64,000 nt of DNA from Hansfordia pulvinata (lineage: Eukaryota > Ascomycota > Sordariomycetes > Xylariales): contig BJKQ01000005.1 in NCBI GenBank assembly GCA_006538405.1, positions 1,116,001 through 1,180,000 on the forward strand, in the 5' to 3' direction. The notes under the pieces were generated by a model. That model was not told where the DNA came from, did not search any database, and was given only the letters and a program-made list of their open reading frames with translations. Below are positions 48,122 to 57,884 of the stretch, one piece after another (position 1 is the first letter of the stretch; the number at the start of each line of letters is the position of its first letter). The position numbers and the translations under genes were made by a program.

Positions 48122-49850
48122 ATGGCGACGCAACTGGTTTCAAAGGACCTGCTCCGTGCCCAATATGTCGGCAAGAGCCTGCTGCAGGTCGGCACCCCGG
48201 CCGTCGTGCTAGATCTCGCCAAGATCGAAGCCAATTGCAACCTGATGCTCGACGCCGCCAGGAGATTGGATCTTGGCTGGCGGCCACATATCAAGACGCA
48301 CAAGGTAAACAGAATGGGCGGCCGAGCGTGTCGTGGGACTGTGTCATGATGCCCTCGCAAAGAGACCCGGCTAACCACAGTCTGAAGACTACAGAACTCA
48401 CGAGGCTGCAGGTTGGGGACAAGGGCTCATCTCGAGTGAACATTGTCGTATCAACCCTCCTTGAGGCTGAAAATATCTTGCCTTTACTCAAAGAGTACCA
48501 AGACCGAGGCCGTCAAGTAAACGTATGATTCTCACAACATGGCCGTGCTTACCCCCAGACACATACCCTGCTGTCGCCTACCTCCAGCTTGTTCATACGG
48601 AACTAATGCGCGTATGCTGACTTCTCTTCCAGGTTCTCTATTCATTCCCCATATTCGCTTCCTGTGTCGACAGGCTAGCTCAGGTGTCGACGCAGCTCGG
48701 GCCTGGCGGGCTGTCCGTCATGGTCGACCACGCGGACCAGGTCAAACACTTGACCGCGCTGGCTTCCAAGTCAGGCAACCGGCCGCAGGTTTTTTTGAAG
48801 GTCGATATGGGCCACGGTCGTGCCGGAGTGCGCCCCGACACGCCCGAGTGCAAGAAGCTTGTGGACCAGCTATTGCTGTCCGAAACGGTTGGATCGGCCG
48901 TTCTGCTCGGCCTCTACGCTCACGCTGGCCACTCTTATTCGACCCGCCGTGATTGGCAGGCCATGGACATCTTGGGCGCCGAATTTGCTGCACTACGCCA
49001 GGTTGCATCCACCGTCCGTGCCCGCCTTACTCACCCGAGTGACGACGGCAGCAGCCCTGCTCGGCCTCTCGTTCTCTCAGTTGGTGCTACTCCGACCACC
49101 ACCTCTCTTCAGCACCCGGACTTCAGCCCGCAATACTCGGCCGGTGCTGGCGAGGACGACGAAGATGATGGCGAACCGCTTTCTCCTGAGGTGATGACGA
49201 CGACTAGACCAGTTGAGCCCTCGATGGCAACGAACAGCTCGGCACCAGGGCCCCCCACCAGCGCCCTCAAAGACGAGATTGCGGCCATGCGCGCCGACGG
49301 ATATGCGCTCGAGGTGCACGCAGGCGTGTACTCCACGCTGGACCTGCAACAGCTTGCGACGCACTCGCGCGATGCCTCCTACCTCAATGCAGCGGCAATC
49401 GGTATCAGCGTGTTGGCCGAGGTTGCGTCGGTATACCCCGGGCGGGGCGCCGGCGGGGCCACCGAAGCCCTGGTAAACGCGGGCTGCCTGGCCGTCGGGC
49501 GCGAGCCATGTGAAGACCGCGGCACTGTGCCGGGCCATCATTACGGCGCCTGGGGCTTGGTGACTCCCTGGAACGGGTCGCGCAGCGAGCCACCTCCCGG
49601 ACCGGAGTTCCCCGCCGAGCATGGCGGCTGGCAACTTGCCCGTGTCAGTCAGGAGCACGGGATTTTGCGCTGGGCCGGGCCCCCTGGCGACGAGCCACCG
49701 CCTCCTCACGTCGGCCAACGCCTGCGTATCTGGCCCAATCACGCATGCATTGCCGGCGCCGGCCACTCGTGGTATCTGATCGTCGACAGCCGGAACCGAG
49801 GGCGCGAGGACGAAGTCGTCGATGTCTGGCCGCGCTGGAATGGATGGTGA
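48122..49850 (+). CDS. DSD1: D-serine dehydratase, fold-type III PLP enzyme
   Basis: This enzyme deaminates D-serine to pyruvate and ammonia using PLP and zinc. Exons are 48122-48304, 48388-48522 and 48633-49850, giving 511 residues. The alanine-racemase-like barrel carries the RPHIKTHK motif, where Lys58 is the expected PLP lysine by comparison with yeast and chicken enzymes. Next come TTELTRLQVGD and FLKVDMGHGRAGVRP, then the PLP-phosphate region HAGHSYS and SVGATPT. The C-terminal PNHAC holds the expected zinc ligands His476 and Cys478. The second exon starts at an unusual acceptor (CTGAAG, 12 bases after a CTAAC branch), chosen because it restores HKTTELTRL; nearby CACAG would break frame. 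About 64 residues (267-330), acidic then Ser/Thr/Pro-rich, are inserted between SVGATPT and LEVHAG, making the protein longer than typical. ARP4 is convergent downstream. Confidence 0.92.
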
Positions 49851-50665
49851 GCAAGTCCACTTCAATGGTCATAAAGCAACGAGAAGGAAGAGAAGCGGAA
49901 CCTACGGACAAGAAACTTCGATAGGAGTGAACAGCAGGGAGGTTTCTTGATACGCCTGGCCATTTTGCTTCATGAATCGAAGGGAACAGTGACAGGGCGC
50001 AGCGAATTGAAGAGCCAGACCATTCTGTTGCCAGGTTTCCTCCAGATTGCCGAAACTTTGTGTGATTGATAGAAATCGATGCAGCCAAGGACCGAGACCA
50101 GGATTCACCATATACAGAGGCATTGTATCACATACCATTGCTTGGTCACATGTGAGGTTGGATATTGGTTTATTCTCTTGCCGCGTCATCCTCGTGATTA
50201 CCTAATCATATTCGCCGTCTTTAAATTTTCACCTCAAGAACGCACTTTGGAGACAGCTGAAAACTCCCGGATATCGGTCTGGGGGTCATGCCTGAGTTTG
50301 GTAACATCCAGACACCTTCCGAATGCCGGGGCATCGTGCTTTCGCGCCCCAGCGTCGCCGTCTTGGGGTCTTAGCCGTCGTAACGTGCCAGCAAGCAAAC
50401 CGTATTGAAACGCCGTACGCCGTGGCGGAAGGGAACAGATGGACCAATGAACCGCTCCTAGTCGATTCTTTTTTCTTCACTGGCTCTTCCTCTAAGGCTT
50501 CGCTCTTGTCCTCTGGCTCCGGATTGTCTAGCCCGAGTTGCCTCGCCTGGCAGATTTCTTTCCGGAAATTGATCGCGCGCCGTGATGAGAGGCATGGATT
50601 GTGAATCACGGGGTCCGTTTTCGAGTGAGAAGCTCGCTGACTCGGATGTGGCCACCCGGGGTCCC
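49851..50665. other. 3' intergenic space between convergent DSD1 and ARP4
   Basis: 815 bases hold the 3' ends of both genes. No further gene or notable structure is seen. Confidence 0.5.
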
Positions 50666-52123
50666 TTATTTGCAGCGCTTTTCGACGATGCCGGGGCCGT
50701 TCTCCTCGTACTCCTTGCGGGAGATCCACATCTGGTGGAAGGTGCCGAGACTGGCGAGGATGCTGCCGCCGATCCAGGCGCCGAAGCGGCGCTCGGTGGT
50801 CAGGCCGGCGGCGTGCAGCTTGATGCGCATGCCCGGGTACATGGCCATGAGCTCGTTGTTCAGGCGGTCGTTGAAGCCGTTGAGCAGGCTGGTGCCGCCA
50901 GTGACGACGATGTTGCCGAGCAAGTTGGGGCGCAAGTCGACGTCGACGCCGTTGAGGGAGGCCTTGATCAGCTCGGGGATGGACTGGGGCTTGGCAGCGG
51001 GGGCGGCGGCGGCGCCGCCGTCGGCGGCAGGGGCGGAGGAGGGCGGGGGCAGGGCGGCGCTGTCGTCCCACATGCCCTCGGAGACGCGGAAGCGCTGGTC
51101 GCGCCACATCTGGTTGGAGCCGTCGGGCATCTCGAAGACGCGGCCGGGCTGTGAGCGGGCGGCGTCCTCGTTGCCGTTGCTGAGCAGCTTGCCGGGCCCG
51201 CGCCAGACCTCGACGACGGACTCCTTGAACTCGGTCAGGAGGCGCTCCTCCTCGTAGCCGCGCAGCGAGGGGGAGATGTCGAAGGGGAACTTGCGCAGGC
51301 GGGCCTGGGCCGGTGCGCCGGCGTCGACGGGGGTCTTGTTCTCGACCATGAAGGTGGGGACGGGCTCGACCTTGGGGTCGCTGCTCTCCCACATGGAGCG
51401 GATCTGGGAGGACAGCCAGAGGCCGGCGACGGGGGACCTCTGGACGGAGCGCTTGAGGATCATGCCGTCGTGGATGGCGGTGACGGTGGCGTTGGCGCCG
51501 CCGACGTCGACGACGAGGGCGGAGGCCTTGCCGGCGGCAAAGGCGGCGCAGACGGGGGTGCGGGACAGCCAGAAGGCAGGGCAGGCCCAGTTCTCCATGA
51601 CGAGCTCGATGGCCTTCTCGCGGGCCTTGGGGGTGTTCCAGGGGGCCTCGGTCATGAGGAGGGGGTTCTCGGCGAGGGGCTTCTCGGCGTTCTCGACGGC
51701 GTCGGTCATGTCGACGTCGCCCTCGCCGTCGGCGGGGTCGTTGAGGCCGTTCTTGGAGGGCGGGGTCTCGCGGTCGGGCTGGAGGCGCTTGATGAGCATG
51801 TGCTCCCAGAGCTTCGTGGCGGCGTCCCAGTCCTCGACGACGCTGTCGGAGCGGGACATGTAGTTCTTGATGTCGAAGTCGGCGCGGGGGACGAGGCACT
51901 CGTCGCCAAAGACGTTGCGGTAGTCGGCGGTGGTGGAGTCCGAGTTGGCGGACTTGATGGAGCCGTAGAAGGAGGGTAGGACGGACTTGGGGACGTCCTC
52001 GCCCGCGAAGCCGGCGCGCGTGTGGCAGTAGCCGGCGTCGAGGACGAGGGCGGAGACCTCGTCGCCGCCGTAGACGTCCATTGGCGCCTGCGTGTTCGGC
52101 AGAGGTTGCTGAGAGGAGGCCAT
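50666..52123 (-). CDS. ARP4: Actin-related protein Arp4
   Basis: Arp4 is a nuclear actin-related protein shared by the NuA4 acetyltransferase and the INO80 and SWR1 remodellers. The gene is a single exon of 485 codons. The ATG at 52123 (ATCATGGCC) gives MASSQQPLPN; an upstream in-frame extension would be a Pro run from the CCG-repeat leader and is rejected. Family features are the N-terminal GGDEVSALVLDAGYCHTRAG and FAGEDVPKSVLPSFYG (first phosphate loop), ALVVDVGGANATVTAI (second loop), IVVTGGTSLLNGFNDRL (adenosine site), and the ending IGGSILASLGTFHQMWIS with EKRCK. Two low-complexity insertions (acidic at about 120-150, and Ala/Pro-rich near 395-410) interrupt the actin fold, as in other fungal Arp4 proteins. 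Family assignment rests on the Arp4-specific VSALVLD start and C-terminus; other ARPs are much less similar. Confidence 0.95.
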   Translation of the reverse strand: MASSQQPLPNTQAPMDVYGGDEVSALVLDAGYCHTRAGFAGEDVPKSVLPSFYGSIKSANSDSTTADYRNVFGDECLVPRADFDIKNYMSRSDSVVEDWDAATKLWEHMLIKRLQPDRETPPSKNGLNDPADGEGDVDMTDAVENAEKPLAENPLLMTEAPWNTPKAREKAIELVMENWACPAFWLSRTPVCAAFAAGKASALVVDVGGANATVTAIHDGMILKRSVQRSPVAGLWLSSQIRSMWESSDPKVEPVPTFMVENKTPVDAGAPAQARLRKFPFDISPSLRGYEEERLLTEFKESVVEVWRGPGKLLSNGNEDAARSQPGRVFEMPDGSNQMWRDQRFRVSEGMWDDSAALPPPSSAPAADGGAAAAPAAKPQSIPELIKASLNGVDVDLRPNLLGNIVVTGGTSLLNGFNDRLNNELMAMYPGMRIKLHAAGLTTERRFGAWIGGSILASLGTFHQMWISRKEYEENGPGIVEKRCK

Positions 52124-52141
52124 GATGAAGATGGAGGGGGT

Positions 52142-52147
<6 letters not shown>

Positions 52148-52173
<26 letters not shown>

Positions 52174-52190
52174 GCGGCGGAGGCGGCGGT
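52148..52190. repeat. CGG-type repeat in the ARP4 5' leader
   Basis: CGG and AGG units (CCG/CCT on the transcribed strand) 25-67 bases upstream of the ARP4 ATG, probably within its 5' UTR. Confidence 0.8.
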
Positions 52191-52764
52191 GAGGCGCGCA
52201 ATCGCAATCACAATCGCAGTCGCAGTAGCAGTCGCAAGCGCGGATTGAAGCTGCGATGGGCCTGGGGCGGCAGCGGTTGGAGGACGGAGACCCGTTGTTG
52301 GCGTTGCGCTTGAGCTGGGCGCGCGAGCTGAGGTCTGGAGATGGAGCGTCGCGCGTGTGCGTGTGCGTCCGTTTGTGCGTGGCTGGGATGGCAGTACGAC
52401 TCGTGTACCTAATCCGTAAAGGTGCCATACAAGCAACGACAAGCAGAGGTGCCTGCCTTACCTAGGTAGGTACTCGTAGGTGCCCACCTCCGCATGTACT
52501 CATGTATCTTTGATTACGGAACGGAGGAGCCCGTAAAACACGGCAGGCTGCAGCCGTTTCCCCAGGACCACCAAACCCTCGTACGCCAGGGTCGGGTGTC
52601 GGCGATTGCCTCTGATACGTACTTGTGCAACCCTGTTTTGCTCATCAGTCGTCGCCCAGAACATGTGATATCCAGCACTTTCTCGTGAGCTCAATGGCCG
52701 TGCTGGCGCAGATCAACTCATGCACCTTGTCGACGGCTTGATACCGGACCCAAGGGCTGGCAAC

Positions 52765-52785
52765 ATGCCATGGCCGCCATGGCAT
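52765..52785. repeat. Perfect 9-bp inverted repeat
   Basis: ATGCCATGG at 52765-52773 and CCATGGCAT at 52777-52785 with a three-base loop form a compact hairpin or dyad. Confidence 0.8.
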
Positions 52786-54100
52786 ATTCACCCGTTTTCT
52801 CAAAGCCGGCCAACGGAATCCATGCGACTTGGTCCTGTATCTGCATCATGCCATGCTTTGGAGTCGCCGATTTGCATCTGGAGAGTGGGTTCTAAAAGGC
52901 CTGAAAGGCACGACAGGCCAGCGCACGAGACCAGCACACGGGACCGCGGCCGCTCTCGTTCTCGGTTGAGGATCGAGGGCATCTGCCACTACAATGGATG
53001 GTGTATGCTTGCCTAAGGCCTTACCTGACCCCTGTTGCCTTGGCGTCAGTGTAGAGAGTGTTTCTCAACTCTTCGATCCTACTTGGCGTTCCTCGCGCAT
53101 TTCTTTTGGTGCAGGGCATCCCAATATTTTTTCAACACGTCGAATCATAATCGCGCCTGGGGGTGAAGGACACTCCCATACAATGATTCCTCCAGAACAG
53201 TGGGCAAACTGTGAAGGCCAGGGTGTTGCGGAAAGGCTGCGAGCCTATGGCTTCGACCGCGAGTATGCTCGTCCGAGTATCGGTGGCCTCGATGTCTGCT
53301 CATGTATTCATGGCGTCCGAATTTAGTTTCGCCTGCCTGTCCCGCGTGGCTCCATAGATGACCGCCTCTTCCGGTCATATCTCGGCTGCGCCCCGCGCGT
53401 TGATACCCATAAGACTACTACATCACGATATTCAGAAATGACTGCCTAAGAAAGCTGACCTAGCGTTGCCTCTCAGATCTCGGCCGAGCTCCCGTATCGA
53501 CCTTGCAGCCACGGCTGTATCGAAGCAGTGCGCGTGACGCGGCTCTTACGGGCGTAACCCCAGGCCAATGCTATGGAGCTGTACAGAGATTCTTCAGCCG
53601 CGCACGCAGTACGTGGAGAATATGACACACCAAGTTTACCCCGTGGCAAGAAGCCTCATGGCCCGGTTGCCGACCTTCCCTGGGTGATTTTCAGCCGGCA
53701 GGGGGTAGGCTGACTGGATCTGGTCACAGACCACCGGGATCAGGAGAATTTCTGCCTTATCCGGCCAGTGTTCCCTAACCAGGAGCCCTTGGCGTGCTCT
53801 CTCTCTCTCTCTCTCTCGCGCGGACTCGGCGTTCTCGAGGATTTGCCGTCTACCGGGATCCGGGAGTATGCGACACCAGAAATAAAACATGATCAAATGG
53901 GAACTCCTCGCCTCGGGCGCTCAGGTGGGCTCCACAATTTCGGGCCATGCGTGTGAGGTGTGAGTGGCGCTGTGTTCAGTCACATCGTGGGAAGTTCCGC
54001 CAGAAGCATTGATTTTCGACCGAGAGGCTCTTGATCGCTGCCTTCTTCTGAACGAACCTGCTACATAAGCTTCCATGGTGCCGCCGGCGGATATCACCAG

Positions 54101-54157
54101 CGAGGTCGGCACTTACCAGCGAGGTCGGCACTTACCAGCGAGGTCGGCACTTACCAG
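54101..54157. repeat. Three exact copies of a 19-bp tandem repeat
   Basis: The unit CGAGGTCGGCACTTACCAG is repeated three times without change, followed by the start of a diverged fourth copy. It ends 156 bases upstream of the HtrL-like start codon. Confidence 0.9.
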
Positions 54158-54313
54158 CGACGTGCTACGCAAGACGGAGCTTGAGTTGGATATAAGGCCC
54201 AATCTGGTCCGAGAGGTCCATGAAGTAACCTGAACTTGGATCAGACCTCATTTGCTTCATATTTTTCTCTCTCTTGTCTCTGCGGCCTACCGCCGAGGCA
54301 CAAAGCCGACAAC

Positions 54314-56073
54314 ATGCTGCGCAAGCTGGCCGTTCTCGTCGCTCTCGCGTCTTGCGTCCCGCAGTCGTTCGGTACGCCCTTGTCCAAGAGGGAAGCTGGG
54401 GCGCTGGACTGGATGAGCCTCTGCCGGAACTCGGGGCCATTCGAGACGACGCTGGACAAGCCGGCGGTTCACTTCCCCAAGCCGGCGGCGCGGCATCCCA
54501 GGAAGTACCTGAAGAGCTTCTACGAGAAGAAGGAGAAGAAGGAGCCAGCCAAACCGTACGGTCGCAAGGTTGCCAGGTGGCTCCAGGAGTTCTATAACCC
54601 GGGGAAGAAGGTTGACGAGGACGAGCTGGAGTTCAGGGAGGAGCGCGACGAGAAGCCGATACGCGAGGACGCGCCGACCGTCATCACCTACTTCTACCCG
54701 TCGGAGGGGGAGGATAGCTCCAAGCCGAACGTGGACCAGTACTTTGCGTACTTTGCGCACCTGGCGCACGCGCGCGAGCAGATTGTGGTCTACACGCAGG
54801 AGAAGTTCAGGGAGCAGATCGAGGCGATCCGCAAGGACGACCACCTGAAGATCGTCACCGAGTACAGCAGCCCGTGGGAGTACGCCACCAACGAGTTCCA
54901 GGGCACGAACTTCAGGCAGACGCAGATGGACCTGTTCAAGACCAAGACGGGGACCAAGCTGAAGGGGTGGCGGTTCCTGGAGGCCAAGTACAACACGCCG
55001 GAGCTCATGGCCATCTACAACGCCAAGGCGGCGGTCATGTTCGACTACATTGTGCGGAAGAACTACTGGGGCTCGGACAAGTTTGTGCTCATCGACTTTG
55101 GCATCTTCAAGGAGCAGATCTTCCACGACATGGACACCCCCCTTTCGAAGGCCGGGTACTGGAAGAAGCTGACGCGGGACCTGTTCGACACCGACAAGGT
55201 GGCCCGGTCGATCGAGCTCTCGGGCGACACGGGCGTGGCTGTGAGCCAGTACGACGGCCACATCGAGACGCAGCCCGGCGGCATCACGTTCGAGAACGCC
55301 TGCTTTACCGACCCGGAGTGGCAAATCAACTGCAAGCACTTCCTGGCCAGCGTCGTAAGTTATCCCTACCTACTTACCTTGATTTCTTACTTTCCTTTAA
55401 GCATTTCGCCCCCCCTGCCTGCCCTCCCCAGTCCTCCCCCCTCCCCCACCGGTCCCTCCTGGCCGGGTTTGTTACGGCCGAGAATCGACCACTGGCCCCC
55501 TCCGCACACACGCGGCTCACGCAAGACACGATATATACTTAAGTATGTATACTCCGTATGACTAACAAGAAGGAACCGCAGTTTGTGGGCAGCGGCCTGG
55601 GGATGCTCAACTTTGCGGTGCGGTTCATGCTGGCGGTGGACACGCTGGAGGCGAACGGGTGGTACGTGGGGCGGGAGGAGCTGGTCATTCCGTACGCGGC
55701 GGCGATGTGGCCGTCGACGGTGTTCACGATCCCGGCGTACAGCATCGACGAGGAGCTGGTCAAGGCGGTGCAGCGGGGCGCCAACATGCGGACCGCCGTG
55801 AAGAACTGGGCGGCGGCCAAGAAGGGAAGCACGGCGGCCCCCGAGAAGAAGCTGAACGTCGACAAAACGTTCAAGTGGCCCATTGCGCGGCTGGCGTACT
55901 CGTCGTACGGCGGCGCGGACAACGTCCCGCCCATGAACGACCCCATCCAGTCGCTCTTCTGCCCTCCCGCGGGCAGCAAGTACCGGCCCCGGAAGCCCAA
56001 CCTCCAGCGCGGCGAGGGCGCCGTCAAGAACGACCCGGATGCCGTGCAGAAGGCCATGTTTGCCAAAGAATAA
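54314..56073 (+). CDS. Secreted HtrL/YibB-like protein
   Basis: Exons are 54314-55354 and 55582-56073, giving 510 residues. The N-terminus is a signal peptide (MLRKLAVLVALASC..., cleavage probably after residue 20). It is followed by a Kex2-type KR at 25-26 before EA, so a short propeptide may be removed. The body resembles the HtrL/YibB family, thought to be glycosyltransferase-like: TVITYFYP, then REQIVVYTQEKFREQI, AIYNAKAAVMFDYIVR and KFVLIDFGIFKEQIFHDMD, with an Asp-containing strand where that family has one. A C-terminal region follows with ELVIPYAAAMWPSTVFT. Cellular role and substrate are unknown. The 227-base intron has a GTAAGT donor, a CTAAC branch and a CGCAG acceptor, and splicing keeps the frame. 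Secretion is seen in the sequence, the family link is from motif resemblance, and the function is inference. Confidence 0.78.
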
Positions 56074-56451
56074 AAGGTACATACCTAGTTTCGCAGTGGC
56101 TGCAGTGGCAGAGAGGCTGGCGGTTCTTGACACTCACATATTACATACATAAGGCACATAGATGAGGCACATACATAGCATGAGTATCTATCCATGGCTC
56201 CTAAATAGAGTACAAGGGATGTACCTCTGGGTGGTAGGTCATGTATGTAGTACCACAAGTACAGGTGGCTACATCAATGATACATCCATAATGCATACAT
56301 ACCTCATTTACATACCTCATTTACATACCTCATTAAGGACATCAGCACACGTCTCTTTTCAGCTTCATCGCGATAACCGCATAAACAAGGCTGCCTACAT
56401 GTATAGGCGGTACAAAGGTGCTGGTGGTAAACGAACTTGAAAAATCGTCAT
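56074..56451. other. 3' intergenic space between convergent genes
   Basis: This AT-richer stretch separates the ends of the HtrL-like and NmrA-like genes. It includes many ACATAC-type motifs and a 13-bp direct repeat (56298-56334). Confidence 0.5.
56298..56334. repeat. Nearly three copies of a 13-bp direct repeat
   Basis: CATACCTCATTTA is repeated at 56298, 56311 and (truncated) 56324. Confidence 0.85.
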
Positions 56452-56629
56452 TCACACTCGATCCTTCCACACCTCCCCGAGAAACTCAGCCGCCGAAGTA
56501 AACCTGTAGTCCGGGAGCAAGCGGTTCCACTGGCCCTCCGAGTCCCAGGCCCCTTTATGGCTGCTGAGAAGCGTGCCGACGGCAACGGCCTCGAGTAAAG
56601 CAGCGACCTCGTCATCATCATCAGCAGTC

Positions 56630-56665
<36 letters not shown>

Positions 56666-57884
56666 TGGTGGACGGCGCTCAGGCCCCACGAGGCCCGCAG
56701 CGCGCCCCTCTCGAGGTCCTCGACATCGACCCTGTCCACGGCGAACTCGCGTCCCCTCACGCGCTCCCCGAGGGCGACGACCTCGGCGAACGTGAGCCGG
56801 TCGCCCGCGACGCCGCCCTCGGCCGGCCACCTGACCCCGTCCCCACACTCGACGGCGCGGGCCACGACGGCCGCCAGGTCCGCCACCGTGGTCAGGGTCA
56901 CGGGGGCGTCGTCGTCGGCGACGATGGCGCGGCAGCCCGCAAAGTCGAAGACGCACTGCAGCGGGTCGAGGTGCGCGGCGGTCCGGTGCGGGTACGCCAG
57001 GTAGTTGAGGAAGAGGCCCGGCTGGAAGAGGGTGTACTCCAGGACCTTGGGCGGGGGGCTCGTCAGGCAATGTCCTGGACAGAAACAAGGTACTTCGGGC
57101 GAGAAAGAAGAAAAAAAAAAAAAAGTGGGAAAAAAGAGAGAAAAGAGATGGAGAGAAGTCAAAAAGAGGGACGGGGTTGAAAGCTTACGTCTCCCTGAGC
57201 GTTGAGCTCGCGCAGATACTCCCGGATCTCGCCTTTGCCCTGCCACCACGGCATGTCCTCCAGCCCTTTGCTGTCGGCTGGTCAGTCAGGTCCGGGTCAT
57301 GGTCATCCGCATCTTTCACAGGGAGATGCTATGCGATGCAGGATGGAACCGGACCCGGTCGGGCCCATCTACCCGGGGCATGTACTCACCTCCCGTACTC
57401 GCTCGGCGCGAAGCGCTTGACGCCCGCGGCAACGGCGGCGTCGATGAGGTTCTTCTGGGACCGCTGGCCCGGGTCGGAGAGGGGCTGGACGAACGACAGC
57501 ACCGTGTGTATGCCTCGGAGCGACCGCGCCAGCGCCTCCGCGTCGCCGTAGTCGACAGTCTGCCACTCGACCCCGGGCGCTGGGGACGAGCCCGGCTGCT
57601 CCTACCAGCCCGTTAGTTTTATTGTCCCTTTTTTTTTTTGGCCCCTCTTCTCGGTAGAGCAAGCAGATGAGTTCTCTGTTCTCAGCTTACCCTGCGACTC
57701 AAGATGGTGATATCGTGCCGGCCGGTTGCGACGAGGACGTCGAGCACCTCGCGAGCCACCTCTGTGTTCCGTGCGTGGGGCTGTTAGCCGTGTAGAGTGG
57801 CGAAGAAACAGGCTTGAAAGTTGAATAAGGAGGCGTGGTTCGAGACTTACGGCCGGAACCCCCTGCGATCGCTATGCGCACCAT
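56452..57884 (-). CDS. NmrA-like / isoflavone-reductase-type NAD(P)-binding protein
   Basis: Exons are 57884-57851, 57761-57691, 57601-57390, 57270-57189 and 57045-56452, giving 330 residues. The Rossmann fold starts with MVRIAIAGGSGQVA (dinucleotide-binding Gly motif at 8-11). Next come HDITILSRR, the VLSFVQPLSDP strand, KRFAPSEYGSKG, then EYTLFQPGLFLNYLA, all typical of atypical SDR/NmrA-like proteins. Members act either as redox-sensing regulators or as secondary-metabolism reductases; the sequence does not decide which. The PSEYG block followed by PWWQGKGEIREYL is where active enzymes carry a Lys. A run of 12 alanines (261-272) coded by a GCT repeat, followed by Asp residues, interrupts the C-terminal part and is unusual. 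The 143-base fourth intron contains a T run, and its acceptor CCCAAG was chosen by phase. The gene is divergent from the Zn2Cys6 regulator. Confidence 0.85.
56631..56663. repeat. CAG repeat (polyalanine on the coding strand)
   Basis: Eleven CAG units inside the NmrA-like gene; read as GCT on the minus strand they encode polyalanine. Confidence 0.9.

Larger units (their letters stand above)
52124..54313. other. 2.2-kb region between divergent ARP4 and HtrL-like genes
   Basis: This contains the ARP4 leader with a CGG/CCG repeat, one octamer (52471), a perfect hairpin (52765-52785), a CT repeat (53796-53817) and a 19-bp tandem repeat (54101-54157). A 110-codon open frame at 52994-53326 (+) has no recognisable feature. 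Confidence 0.5.

Noticed and set aside
50286..52442. 718-codon Arg-rich frame on the minus strand
   Set aside because: It overlaps ARP4 in another frame of the same strand; it is Arg/Pro/Ala noise, whereas the ARP4 frame has full actin-fold motifs.
54287..55339. 350-codon minus-strand frame
   Set aside because: It is antisense to the HtrL-like exon, and no start, domain or splice support is seen.
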